Below, piece after piece: positions 31,461 to 42,470 of a stretch of DNA of 64,000 nt. The DNA is taken from NCBI GenBank assembly GCA_022495005.1, contig JAGYXB010001095.1:1612001-1676000 (forward strand), read 5' to 3'. The notes beneath the pieces were generated by a model. That model was not told where the DNA came from, did not search any database, and was given only the letters and a program-made list of their open reading frames with translations. Origin of the DNA: Rhyacophila brunnea (taxonomy: Eukaryota > Arthropoda > Insecta > Trichoptera > Rhyacophilidae). The translations under genes were made by a program, and so were the position numbers. Within the stretch, counting starts at the first letter, position 1; the number at the start of each line of letters is the position of its first letter.

Positions 31461-33339
31461 CTCATAACCGAACAGTACCGAAAACATTTTTACAATTTGT
31501 GGCGATCCATGGTTCCGTGAGAACAAAGCAATGTCAGCAGAATTCATGACATACGACTCTTTATCGAATTAATATTTATTTAAATATTGTTTAGTACGTG
31601 CATTTTCCTTGAATACATTTGAAATTACTATTTACTTAGCAATATTTATTAATGTTTATTTTATTAAAATTGTATTTTCTCACCGAGGCCTGATATACTC
31701 AGTGTAAGCATTTTCCATCGTGATGGGTTCAATAAAAAGGCTATCACGATGGAGCAAATATCAAGGTTAAACTATCTCACTTAGGTAGACAGTAAAAATT
31801 GGGGATAAAAATATTGTAAAACATTATTAAATGAACTGATAATCAGGTATTTCAATATGTACCTACTTTACTAGTGATGAGAAAAATAATTTGTAATGTA
31901 AAATTGCGATACTATTCTGAACTAACCATAAATTTTAAGGGAAAATTCAAATCAAAAATCACATTGACCCAACGTTGCATGATAGCATGAACAGCTCGAA
32001 AACAACTTTGTATGAAGACGTAGAGCAAAAACTGCAATAGTTGAGGGGCAAAAGGTCGCATCTACTTGAACAATGCCACCATAATCTAGGCAATAATTAA
32101 TTAGCCCTTTCGTACATAACGGCACTGTGACATTAACCATACAAAAGTGAACTATCCATCAAAGTCATTTGATGAAATTACTTTGCAATAATCGGATAAT
32201 AATTATTATAGTCACGCAATCTATGATTAAATAACACGTAAGACATGTTATTATGATGCAAGCTTGCAATAAAACTGAAACCACTTGTTCATGAACATTT
32301 CTATCAAGTGTGCTGTACAAAAAATTAACTCTAATTTGATGATAGCAACATGTTATATATATATTTTATTGGTTTTCGTATATTTATTTTTTACCGACAC
32401 CCTACAACAACAACATCACGGAATAATTATTGCTGAATAGACTTTTGGGATGCCGAAAATGAAGTTCTACACAATTTAATTGAAACCCATAAGTAACTCA
32501 GTTTTGACAAAACGTCACTTACGCCCTTTTCACTTAGAGATCCCGATATTATGTGGCTTCGGTTAGGTATTGAAAGGGGCGTCAAAAAAGTATATATACT
32601 TACGAGAATCGATGCTTTTTCTTTCGGTATGACGGCCCTAGGTATTTAATCTTGTATTTTTAATTAATAACACAATTTACTTAAATGTTATAATAAATAT
32701 AAATTATTGTCTCTTCACAAATAATAATCACACACTACTTTACTAGTAACTATTTTTCTCAAATCTCCTGGAGCAGTATCTTACATTTCTCTGTCGCACC
32801 CTGCCGCGTCCTTCGAAGCCCTACCACCCGCCAGTCGTATGAATATTTATTGCCCGAGCCGCGAGCACCAGAGGACGAGGCTAATTTGATTACCAGGGAA
32901 AAGCGACGCTTTTTTCCCACCGGCGGAATGCGACGTCGGCAACGGACGTCGGGAAAAATAAACGGAAGGAAAAGGCGTGGATAATGACTAGACTACTGTC
33001 GATATTAACGGAACTGTGTTTTATAAAACTTATATTTGAAAAAATTGATTTCAAACTGCATTTTTCTCTGTGAATTATTTACGTTGTGTATTACAGAACA
33101 AATGAACGGAAATATAATATAGAAGACGAAAAACATACAATTTAATTACCTCGGGCTTTATATGGATACGTACGGCTATATGGCTCTGTATATAAGCTTT
33201 CAATAGTTTTTTCGCCAAAACTTTCAATTCTATAAGCTAGGTCCTATACGGTGATATTATATACACTAAATTATAATGAAAAACTTGGCACTGATAGAGT
33301 GTACATAAAAACCCTCATCTATGCAATGACATATTTTTT
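31461..33339. other. No gene; GC-richer island at 32790-32960
   Basis: The stretch 32800-32960 has 'ccctgccgcgtccttcgaag', 'gcccgagccgcgagcacc' and 'gcgacgtcggcaacggac', far richer in G+C than its flanks and without a supported frame. It is a candidate conserved non-coding element. The rest is AT-rich spacer. Confidence 0.4.
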
Positions 33340-33568
33340 TCCGACCATGTCCGATCATAATAGGATCATATGGGCCTCCACAGAGTTGTATTAACAGATT
33401 TTGTTTTTTACGAGAAATGGATGTCAGCCACTTGCTCAACCTATTATGTCCATACCCTGACTCACACACAAAGTGAAAAACAATATGTGTACTTGCCAGA
33501 CCCAAGATTCGAACCTGGGATCCACGGCGTGATAGTCCAAAGCTTAACCCGCGCGGCCACCGTGGGAG
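33340..33568 (-). mobile_element. SINE1 copy
   Basis: The minus-strand order is complete: head 'cccacggtggccgcgcgggt', box B 'ggttcgaatcttgggtctgg', body 'gttgagcaagtggctgacat', stem-loop remnant 'atcctattatgatc', 'ggacatggtcgg', A-rich tail. Confidence 0.87.
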
Positions 33569-33639
33569 TATTTATGTTGGGTTTATATTCAAAATATATG
33601 TTTATTTTTAATCAACACAATCTATCATTTGCTTAACAA

Positions 33640-33795
33640 TCCTATGTGGATCTTGACCGCCTCATTACAGCTTTTTTTTTATTAGAAATTGGTGTTATCC
33701 AAAATAAAATAAAAAATTACGCGTTAAATTGTTAGACCCAATATTCAAACCTGAAACCCACATCATTATAAGCGGATACTGTGCATTGTGAAGGC
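33640..33795 (-). mobile_element. SINE1, strongly diverged copy
   Basis: The sequence 'gttagacccaatattcaaac' with 'ctgaaacccacatcattata' reproduces the box B end of SINE1 with many changes. 'ttagaaattggtgttatcc' reproduces the body. It lies directly downstream of the much younger copy at 33340-33568. Confidence 0.55.
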
Positions 33796-36059
33796 TTTTA
33801 AATTTGTTTATATTTTAAAAACATATTATATTTTTGGTAAGATTACAAATCTTCCTTACTATCTATTTTATAATATAATCTATTATAGTCAAATTATTAT
33901 AATAATACTATTTAAAATCATTGACCACGGAGCATTTTCAGTCGAGTAAAATAAGGTCCCTAGAAAAGAACTTCATAATTATTACTATTATGAATATATA
34001 AATATGAAACACTTGTCAAATACGACAATGTCTTTGATTTTCTATATTAAAATGATTGATATACCAATATAAATTATATTTTATGACCAAACGACCAACG
34101 TGCCATAAAAAAGCAAAGGACTCATAAGCACGGCATTATTAAATACAATGTATACAAATAATTATTATATTGTTTAATAAACGCAATCGTGTCATCTTTT
34201 AAACACTTTTTCCTTGTTGGCATTTTATATGCAAAACGCAGAATTTTTGTTTGATCATGTTTAGCTTGGAAAATCAATAGAACACTCCTGATTGTACGAA
34301 AAATGGAAGAAAAATGCTAACGTATTCAGGGAACAACACCTCGGCTTTTTCGTTTCTCAATAAACAATTTTAAGCTTACTTTAATGTTTTTCAAGAATTT
34401 GCCTCTTGTTTTTAAAAGTGTATATTTTTTGTTATATTCATAATAAAATATCAATGCCATCGGATATGTTAAAAATAATACTAGTAATATAAATTATTCA
34501 TTGATATTTATAATGTTTTTTTGAGTATCTGTTATACTATATCGTAGGTACTTACATTTTATACAATACATTTACCCGGTGCTTTAAAAAAAGAACACAT
34601 TCTAAAGGAAAATAAAACACGTTAAGCGTATTATCTAAAATTTATTAAATGTTAGCACCTTAATAAATGTTAACATCATTCCTCTTCTTCATCTTCTGAA
34701 CGTCGTGACTAGAATGGGCGCCACCTTTTAGTGTACTCAAATTCAAATTCGAATTTACTATAAAGTCAATAAGCCACAATACTAGTTAACTACGTGTTTT
34801 CTTACTTTAGGGTGCATGTGCCTTATGGTATGTAGGTATAAAAAAAACAACGAAACCAATAAATAAACTGCCTGGCATCAAGCTAATAACCTGCCGTTCC
34901 ATTGTAATTCCATGTTAAGTGGTGAAGAGTTGTATCCACAACCACTTCCGGTGCTGCCACCATGATGCTTCGTTTATATAATCATTTCAAATAGACGAAT
35001 CACAATATAAACCGTGTATTCAGGGTTTGCAAACCTTTTTACGTATTCGTGCAAAAATATCCCAAATATTATTTTTCTACTGTGTGACGTGCTGAGCAGA
35101 TTTTCACATTTTTTTCGATTACGTCGCACATTTCGGTTCACCAGTTTTGAAACTGTCTGCCAGAACACAGTTTTTGTTTCTTATTGATGCAGCCATTTTC
35201 GTGGATATAGATGAATTAATATAATTGTTTGTTACAGTTTGGTTCTTTACGCACACATCGATACCAGAATTACTCTGACCAGACGAGGCATTCTCTCGCT
35301 TCAGTAATCTCGAGCATTGTAAATCGATCAAAATCAAAGGTTCGCAGCGCAGTATCCCCCGCCGCCTGATGAGATTAGTGCGATAATATTATATTTGACG
35401 CATAAAGCCTAAGGACCGACCTATGCAATTATATATTTACATTAAACGTAATGCTTATTCTTGAAGAGTATTTGACTGCTATTTTGTATACAATGCGATT
35501 TGTCATTTATTATTATTATAAGTATTTTTCTCTCTTTAAACGCGTGACATAGGTTCGCGACCACTGGTGGATATGATATTATGCGTGCAAATCTGAAGCG
35601 CCCACCATGTACCCAGTTAACGATATGCACTTTGACTTATGTATATGCACTATGATCTCAGTTCACCGAATCACAAACGAATCCGAGGCAAGCACGCGCC
35701 CAATGCCCATCGAACACCAAATTACGGAGGTGAGCCTGTGAGGAGTTGGAGCCACGACCACTACCCGACCTGTCACCATATTTTTTCGTGTTTACTCAAG
35801 TAGAGTCTCTCTAAAAATTACTCGATCACAGCACCCGGTCTACGGCGCATGAAGGTATACCGAACATGGAACACAATAGTATACTAATAACCATGGTAGA
35901 ACTTACTCTTGGCAATGTGTTGAAATTGGGTTTCTTTGACGACTAGGCATGTAAGTCCGGCGAAATTCAAAGCATGCTGTTTTCCTAAAAGGGCTAACAA
36001 CCATCATCGTAAGTATATTGTAGATATATTGAAGTCATTAGGAAATCACTCATATTATA
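33796..36059. other. No supported gene; hAT-like terminus near 35545-35566
   Basis: On the minus strand 'cagtggtcgcgaacctatgt' begins at about 35566, a hAT-type terminus, and open minus frames follow at 35119-35337 and 34974-35168. No BED finger or catalytic motif could be recognised, so a decayed hAT element on the minus strand is only possible. The stretch 35640-35880 is GC-richer and unassigned. Confidence 0.3.
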
Positions 36060-36451
36060 TCGACCGTGTTTAGGAAAAAGGGCGTAACCCACACAGAACA
36101 AATTTTACAGGAGAGGCAAAAAACGTTTTTTTAATGATTTTGATTTATTATTAATAAAAATAAGCAGACATTGGGTGCATGATGATTGATGATTTGGTGT
36201 AATATCTTTTCGATTTACTAATAATTAAAGAAGTTATTACAGAAAATCATTAAAATTTAGGGTAAATGCTTTTCTCCTTAAATTAAAATTTAATTAATGC
36301 TCAATTAAAACATGAATTTAGATAATAAATCGGCATTTGCGGCTTACTTCCTTTTTACAGAACGTGTATTTAGTTGTATACATTGTTAATATATAATAAA
36401 AGCACTTTTCGAAAAATATAGGGTTACGCCCTTTTTCCTAAACACAGTCGA
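36060..36451. mobile_element. MITE family L with about 30-bp terminal inverted repeats
   Basis: The left end TCGACCGTGTTTAGGAAAAA, continuing GGGCGTAACCC, is mirrored on the right, whose reverse complement reads TCGACTGTGTTTAGGAAAAA and GGGCGTAACCC: one mismatch in about 31 bp. The flanks are TTATA on both sides, a possible 5-bp TSD that AT-richness could mimic. The interior is non-coding, with total length about 392 bp. Confidence 0.8.
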
Positions 36452-36544
36452 TTATAATATTAATACCATATTTTAGTATTTATTCAACAAGACTAGTGAT
36501 TGACATAAAATCTAAGAAACAGGCAGTAATAGCAAGGTATTTAT

Positions 36545-36859
36545 ATGTATGCTTCAGATAGAACCCGTATAGAGAAAAGAACAAGAAAGAGAAATCGTAT
36601 GCTTTCTTGCATTTATGATATTTTGGCGGAGATTTTAAGTCGTCGGAATCCGTTAGCCGAGAGAGAGGGCGTTACCCCAAATAAGTATTTATGGGGCGAA
36701 AACAAAACAAACGAAGACGTAAGGCGCTTTGCAGCTGGAAAAGGGGGCGCTCAAGAAATTTACGCAACTAGGGCATACAAACAGTCACATATTCCAAAGA
36801 TGGGAGACATAAAATTCACGACATACGTATGGTACTACATACATAATAAGGTGTGTTAA
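36545..36859 (+). CDS. Unassigned 104-codon open frame in a conserved-looking island
   Basis: The frame opens with a basic segment (RTRIEKRTRKRNRML), then CIYDILAEILSRR, then a charged, glycine-bearing middle (RRFAAGKGGAQEIYA) and an aromatic C-terminus. I recognise no domain, signal peptide or membrane span. Nucleotide complexity is higher than in the flanks. It might be a terminal exon, a relic, or a conserved non-coding element that happens to be open. With no splice or promoter evidence, I do not assert it is a gene. Confidence 0.2.
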   Translation: MYASDRTRIEKRTRKRNRMLSCIYDILAEILSRRNPLAEREGVTPNKYLWGENKTNEDVRRFAAGKGGAQEIYATRAYKQSHIPKMGDIKFTTYVWYYIHNKVC

Positions 36860-37049
36860 TATATTTAAGACGGCAATTAAAATACTGGCTACTAGCATTG
36901 TGCAGTTTCCAATTAATTTTCCAGAGATTTTAATAGGACTTGTATTACATTAAATGTTCATAAAAATAGTACCAAAACCATCAGCAATATCACGTAATTT
37001 ATTTCAGTAATTATTGTCATAAATGCTACAAGTCTAACTCTATGAATTG

Positions 37050-37245
37050 ATATCATTATCACCACCGAGGTCAACTAACTGCTGGATGCAGGCCTTGCCT
37101 AGCTCATATTACTTTTCGCGGTTCATAGTTATTCGCTACCACGTATATTCATCTAACTTTGTGAGTTCGTCTATTCAGCTGGATGTAGGGTATTCTCCAT
37201 GTAACCCTTGAGTACCACTATCAATGTGGATATTAGTGCTTAATT
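37050..37245 (-). pseudogene. RTE-like LINE 3' end
   Basis: The reverse complement parallels the end of the element at 54640-55365: 'aacttgtgagttcgtc' style 'ELVKFG' region, then the final 'aggcc...catccagcag' stretch, here 'caactaactgctggatgcag' on the plus strand. 'gggtattctccatgtaac' with 'ccttgagtaccact' matches the plus-strand 'gtggtacccaagggacac'. Frames are lost. Confidence 0.65.
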
Positions 37246-38099
37246 AGAAATTCATAAAATAGGCACCAGTGCGCATACTGAGGAGCTGTTCCAGAGGTAT
37301 GATTTCAATATTATAGATCTGAAAAAAAGCCGTATTTTATATAATATATATCAACCATATTAGGTACAATATGCAGTCGTTAAATTTAAAATTTAAAAAA
37401 TAGCACATTAAAAAATAACCGAGAATTACACCAGTAATACACTATCATAACAGAATGCTTTAATTTGCATTAGGCCCTTATTCAATTAATCTTTAAGAAA
37501 TAACAAAACATGAAGCTAGATAATTAACTTAGTTTAGAGACCCTACACTCGCTACGTTATCTTAGTATAAATTCAAACATTTGTGCTTTATAATAAAGTT
37601 TTAATAGTTTACTTTATGAAGTGTTTAGAATTTTAAATAAGTTAAAATCACCAAAGTAACTATGTATATTATTTTGAGTATGTATAGCCATATATTGTAG
37701 TCGTATTGTGCTCTAGCAGTAATTCGTTTATGAACCTAATATCATTAATCTGGTTTCGTAGACTTTAATCTACTCAACATTAACTAATGCCACATAATTT
37801 ATATCTTGAATAATTGTATTTCAAATGTCAATACTCACCGTGAAGGAGTGATGTAACTGATTTGGTATTATTCCAGGTATTGCAAACCATATGGTTTTAA
37901 CGATAGCAATATTATAACGGCATTCTTACCTGAAAACAATAAACAAAAACATGTTAACCGTTTAAGATCGAATCAGACAATACAACGATTTTTTTTACAT
38001 AGGCTTGTTTGAATTCATTAGCATTAGCAAATATTATGACCTGTTTTATCGTGATTTCGATCATTACTATATTTGCGATTTTACATTATCGTTTATTGA
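37246..38099. other. No recognisable gene
   Basis: AT-rich spacer; nothing supported. Confidence 0.5.
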
Positions 38100-38505
38100 T
38101 GATTATCATCATTATTTATGGTACAATAACCCTTGGCGGATCTTGGCTTCCTTCAAAAACTTCCTCCACCCTGGACGATCTATCACCGACACTCTCCAGT
38201 TTTTCGATCGAGCATTTTTAAATCTCGTGTGGCGCAGTCCAGACATCTCAATTTCGGCCTTCCAGGTATTTTACTGTCCTCGAGAGTTGCGTACATAGCC
38301 CGTTTTCCTGATATACCCTCCGAAATTCTATGCACGTGGCCGCTATGAAGTGTGTACAGCTCCTCACCATTACTCAACATTTTATCTCCAAATGCCAACG
38401 ATTCTTTTCAAAACTCTCCTCTCAAAGATATCCATATTTCTCTTATTCTATTTGCTGAGTGCCCAGCATTCTGATCCATACGTTAATGCCGGGCGCAGGA
38501 GAGTT
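38100..38505 (-). pseudogene. LINE-E ORF2 C-terminal fragment
   Basis: The minus-strand translation gives LTYGSECWALSKQNKR-like sequence, FERRVLKRIVGI, RISEGISGKRAMYATLED, KIPGRPKLRCLDC and, after a shift, RPGWRKFLKEAKIRQGLLY. This fits the tail of LINE reverse transcriptases with the order 'LTYG.E.W.L', 'FER..LR.I.G', 'GRP.LRW.D', 'W....EAK...GL'. At least two shifts disrupt it. The residues differ from families A (RTE-like), B and C, so it is a separate lineage. Confidence 0.78.
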
Positions 38506-38963
38506 TTATTTGCGATTTTAGATGTTTGTTTGTCGATGAAACATCATATAAAAAACTATTTCTCGCATATAAAACAAAAGAAGGATATTATAATAATATA
38601 ATATAACAGAACCCAAAAAATAAATCTCAGATCTTATGTAAGTACATGAGTGTGAAATAAACTATGAATTTAATGATTCTGTAATAAAAAATAATTTATT
38701 GCCTATTAAATTTGTAGCCTTAGTAAACAAGTTTCTTAATTATATTAGGTTTTTTTATATAATATGTATTTAATTGGGGGTTTTCAATTTTTTTGATTAT
38801 TTCCAAGTTTATAAAACATAGTTTTTAAATAAAAATAGTTTCATTGTAAAATAATTTAATTAAAAATTTTTTCATGAAGATTTCAACGTGTGAAATAATA
38901 TTAAATCGTTTCAGACTATTCGATTATATTTAAGTACGTTTAAGAGCTTTTATCACATAATAT
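38506..38963. other. No recognisable gene
   Basis: Very AT-rich, with no features. Confidence 0.5.
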
Positions 38964-39198
38964 CAGCGCTCGAAATGGAAAAAATTACGAACCGGAGCGC
39001 TCGATAATTTTACGAAAATATTAACACAATTATCTAATTTTATGCGTATTTTATAAAAAGAGTGTGTAAGATTCTTTTGTTATATTGCCGATCTAGCGCA
39101 GACGGTCAAATTATTTTTCCACGAGACGAAGCGAAAATTTTAGGGATCTTATGAACCGGAACGGCGCTCCGGTGCGTTCCGGTCCATTTCGAGCCCTG
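38964..39198. mobile_element. hAT MITE with perfect 8-bp TSD, copy 1
   Basis: It begins CAGCGCTCGAAATGGA and ends CATTTCGAGCCCTG, so the termini are inverted repeats of CAGSGCTCGAAATGGA. Flanking octamers CATAATAT (38956-38963 and 39199-39206) are identical. Subterminal 'ccggaacggcgctccggtgc' resembles 'cgttccggctcgtgaaat' and its surroundings in the copy at 48205-48438. It is 235 bp and non-coding. Confidence 0.93.
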
Positions 39199-39211
39199 CA
39201 TAATATAATAT

Positions 39212-39466
39212 CGTCTCTGTTCTGGCAGAACACACTTACTGGAGAATACTAGTTTTGAGTAATTTGACTTTTAAGTTGTTAAGATGTTTGAATTGATCTA
39301 TCATGTGAGTTTATTAAGTAATCGTAAAAAGGATGACTTTAAAATAAAAACTGCTTATTTATTAAGAAGGTTTCCAGACGGTAAAGTTTAAAATAAGGAA
39401 GATTTTGGTATAACTAACTCAATATGTAATTTTTTCGAATTAGTGTCTTCTGCCAGAACAGTGACG
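39212..39466. mobile_element. MITE family K, copy 2 (255 bp)
   Basis: The ends CGTCTCTGTTCTGGCAGAAC and, on the other strand, CGTCACTGTTCTGGCAGAAG match the 16.3-kb copy in inverted orientation. Flanks are ATAT on both sides (39208-39211 and 39467-39470). It contains about 105 bp of extra central sequence relative to copy 1, which looks like a deletion derivative of this form. Confidence 0.85.
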
Positions 39467-40774
39467 ATATAAAACCATCATTTGGAAAATCTCGCCGTCA
39501 AAATACGTTTTAAAAAAAAAAGCCAAGCTTTCATTCGTCAAAAAAAAATCCGCATAAAAAGACAACCGTGCCTCTAAATATGAAATGACACCTTTCGAAA
39601 AGGCGATATTATGCATGTAATAAAATAAGGAAACCTTTTTCTTTGTCACCCTTATCATAATAAAACCAATCGCCGTCTGCATTATCAAATCATAGCGAAA
39701 AAAACCGTCGCCAGATGTTTTTGAAAGGATATTTCGGTAATGATGGAAGCATGAAATTCTTTAAGAGGATTTTCAGCCCGCCGAGGCTATGAAAACCTAA
39801 GACAATTTGCATATTTTTTTTTATTTCTCACGAAAAAGACAGATATGGATGATTTAAATCAGAAATTACTCATAAATAAATTGTGAGTTATAACCCAAGA
39901 AAGCACGAACAAATGTCAACATAAATATTTCACTCACCCTACTTTACAGGTGGCACATGTATGGAAGAGGTAGGTCCTGGTAATACATTGGTAATAATTT
40001 AAAGGTTGCACTTTGACCAAAATCACATAAATAACGATAGCTTCACATCCAGTAGGTACAAAAGCAAAAATTATCTCAATATTAAAATGATAATCAAACA
40101 TATAAGAAAGTCTTTGAACAGTTGAACTGTGTAATCACAATTATTATAAAAGTGTTTTTGCACAAACAAAAAATGATAGAATATACATATTTTTTGTGCC
40201 CTGGTTAAATGCCGTTTGGCGCTGTATGTCACCCTTTTTTCAAGCTCCCCATTAGAATCTTTCTCCCTTCTTATTAGAATGACGAAAAGTAATGATTTTC
40301 GTTAATTTAGCCATTGTATCAATACATAATTATTATGCTGACGTATGAATTATGGTGTAATATTATTGTCATGTGCATGTTTAAAATTTTCTTTGTAAGT
40401 ATATAAATAATTGGTCAGTGCTTATAATAATTTTACATGATTATGATTAAAACGTTTTTAGAGAAATCCGACCAATAAATTGAAATTAAAAGTCTATGAG
40501 TGAATCTGACAGAAAACCTTTGTGCAAAAGGTGAACGTACAAGAAGCCAAATATTAGTTGTTTTTAACATGCCATGTTAGAAATATTATGATTAGACACA
40601 TCCACAAGTTGGTATATTATAATGTCAGGCATACCGTGTCAGAAGGTTAAAGCAAACATTTGATGCCGCAGATAATTGTACCAATTATGAATGCAACGTG
40701 AGTGTTTTACTGACACAGTATTTGCATGTCGTTGAATACCGAGAGGAGTAAGGCCAATCATTTGAGTGGGCTAT
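39467..40774. other. No recognisable gene
   Basis: AT-rich spacer; the minus frame over 39440-39688 runs through the MITE end and is meaningless. Confidence 0.5.
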
Positions 40775-41120
40775 TTGACATTGAAGTTAATGGACCCACC
40801 AAACCACCCGACCCACACCATACTTGGGCTTAATCGGGCGTATCACTGGACCCTACGTTTGATGTGAAGCATAATTTTTTTTATAACCGGGAATGTCTCA
40901 GAACCAGACACCCAAGACTGAGGTCGCCATGCACTCAAATGTGCTTTGACTGAATTTACATGACTTTAAGTTAAGAGTACCCATGGAAGAGATGAGAACG
41001 TAGAGTCAATATTAAAAATTATAGTGAATAACAAAAGCTAATAAATAAAACTGGAGAACATTATAAGTAAGAGATCTTCACGTTGGCAGTATGACGCCGC
41101 TGTTCGACAGCCAAATTAAT
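40775..41120 (+). repeat. Dispersed repeat family J, best copy
   Basis: It carries the full order 'gacattgaagttaatggacc', 'cttgggcttaatcgggcgta', 'ggaccctacgtttgatgtga', 'accgggaatgtctcagaacc', 'cacccaagactgaggtcgcc', 'gtgctttgactgaatttaca', 'acgttggcagtatgacgccg'. Three other copies are at 15790, 45950 and 57300. No open frame, terminal repeats or tail was seen. Confidence 0.8.
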
Positions 41121-41180
41121 CTGAAGAATAAGACGGATTATTCCTTTCACCAAAATTATTGAATGCCTCCTTGAGGGTGT

Positions 41181-41383
41181 ACACGATGGTCACTCGGCTT
41201 AAGCGTCGTGGGTCCCAGGTTCGAAGTACACATATTGCTTTTCAATTTGTGTATGAGTCAGAGTATGGACCTAATAGGTTGAGCAAGTGGATGACATCCA
41301 TTTCTCGTAAAAACAAAATCTGTTAATACAAACCTCCACTCTGTGCAGGCCCATATGATCTTATTAGGATTGACATGGTTTCC
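41181..41383 (+). mobile_element. SINE1 copy with 9-bp TSD
   Basis: The plus-strand order is 'acgatggtcactcggcttaa' (degenerate box A), 'cccaggttcgaagtacacat' (box B), 'ggacctaataggttgagcaa', 'catttctcgtaaaaac', 'ctccactctgtgcaggccca', 'gatcttattaggattgacat'. Identical TGAGGGTGT flanks lie at 41172-41180 and 41384-41392. Confidence 0.88.
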
Positions 41384-41589
41384 TGAGGGTGTCCGGAAAC
41401 ATTGATGGAAAATTTTTCGCATTAATTTATTTCATCGAAATTATGTTATAAATAACACAAACAACAATATGTACTTGACTAACCAAAATAGTGTGCGTAA
41501 GACATCTGCGACATTTGGAAATATACGATGAAAAAAGTCAAGTAATTTAATATGTCAAACAGCACCGTCCAATTTTAATAATAAATAAA

Positions 41590-42015
41590 ATTATCCGTTC
41601 CGCCGATTAATCCATCGATTCGTTGACATTTCGTTCGTTGGTATATTTCCCGGCTAACACAAATCGCGACCTGTCACGCTCGCTTAAACGCGAATTAATG
41701 CGAAACCGCCAGCGACCAATAAACTTTGGGGCGAGAGTGGGGTGGTGCTTCGCTGAAAAAAAATGTCCAATCAATATTGCCAACGTACGTGGTGTCATAT
41801 CCCTTTGCATAACTCACGAGGCCCTTTCGGCGCGGACCCTTATCACGGGGAAACCGATCGTTCTTTCCATTATCGGAGGACCGTGGAATAAACCGAAGCA
41901 GTCACTATCGAGGTTTCTACACACTGGAAGAAATCGTGACGGACAGATCCAATATATCATGCGAATTAGGTCCCATTTTATCAATACATATCAATATCAA
42001 TCGAGTCTTGTCTTG
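41590..42015. promoter_or_regulatory. Candidate conserved or cis-regulatory island 1
   Basis: This is a 0.4-kb block of high-complexity, GC-richer sequence in an AT-rich desert. Recognisable transcription-factor-like words are dense: 'gattaatcc' (Otx/bicoid type), 'gcgaattaatgcg', 'ccaataaactttg' (Hox/caudal type), 'tttgcata' (POU type) and 'cttatcacg' (GATA type). A 131-codon plus frame and an opposing minus frame cover it, with no recognised protein. I infer a regulatory role only from composition and motifs. Confidence 0.3.
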
Positions 42016-42294
42016 TGAACAGAGAGAGGTCTTTGCAATATTTTTCGGTTCAGTCGAATGCGGGTAACTTTGACCCAACCGTCTAACATTAATTGCTTAC
42101 CTATATTTGTATTTATTTAAATTGTGTGGTAAAATAAAGTGCTCCGCAATTTTAAACATATTATGTAAAAAATAAAAACGCGGGTTAAGGTCAAGGTATC
42201 ACCGCTGAATCAATGTTACTCGAATTTAGGTACATTATTAAGCCGTGTACACGCATAAAAAAAGTTGGCAATCACATAAAATATTTATTATGAA

Positions 42295-42470
42295 TATCAT
42301 TATCAGTAGAGGACAACGCCGCATTTCATGGAATGAGCACCTTCGTGATTAGTACGAGTGCAGCGCCATTCGGCTGTTCCGGTAACATATGATAAAGCAA
42401 AGATAGCTCTGATGGTAGCCGATCTCAGTCAGGAGGTGGCACGATGAGAAGAAAAGATAATTATCATAAC
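42295..42470 (+). pseudogene. LINE-C 3' end fragment
   Basis: It translates as RGQRRISWNEHLRD, stop, YECSAIRLFR, parallel to RGRRLISWLKNLRD-WYECSS in the copy at 55843-56270. It ends in 'ggaggtggcacgatgagaag' and a short A/G-rich tail. Fragment only. Confidence 0.75.

Noticed and set aside
35119..35566. Full hAT transposase on the minus strand
   Set aside because: A CAGTGGT-type terminus is visible, but the frames carry no BED finger or catalytic motif I can recognise.
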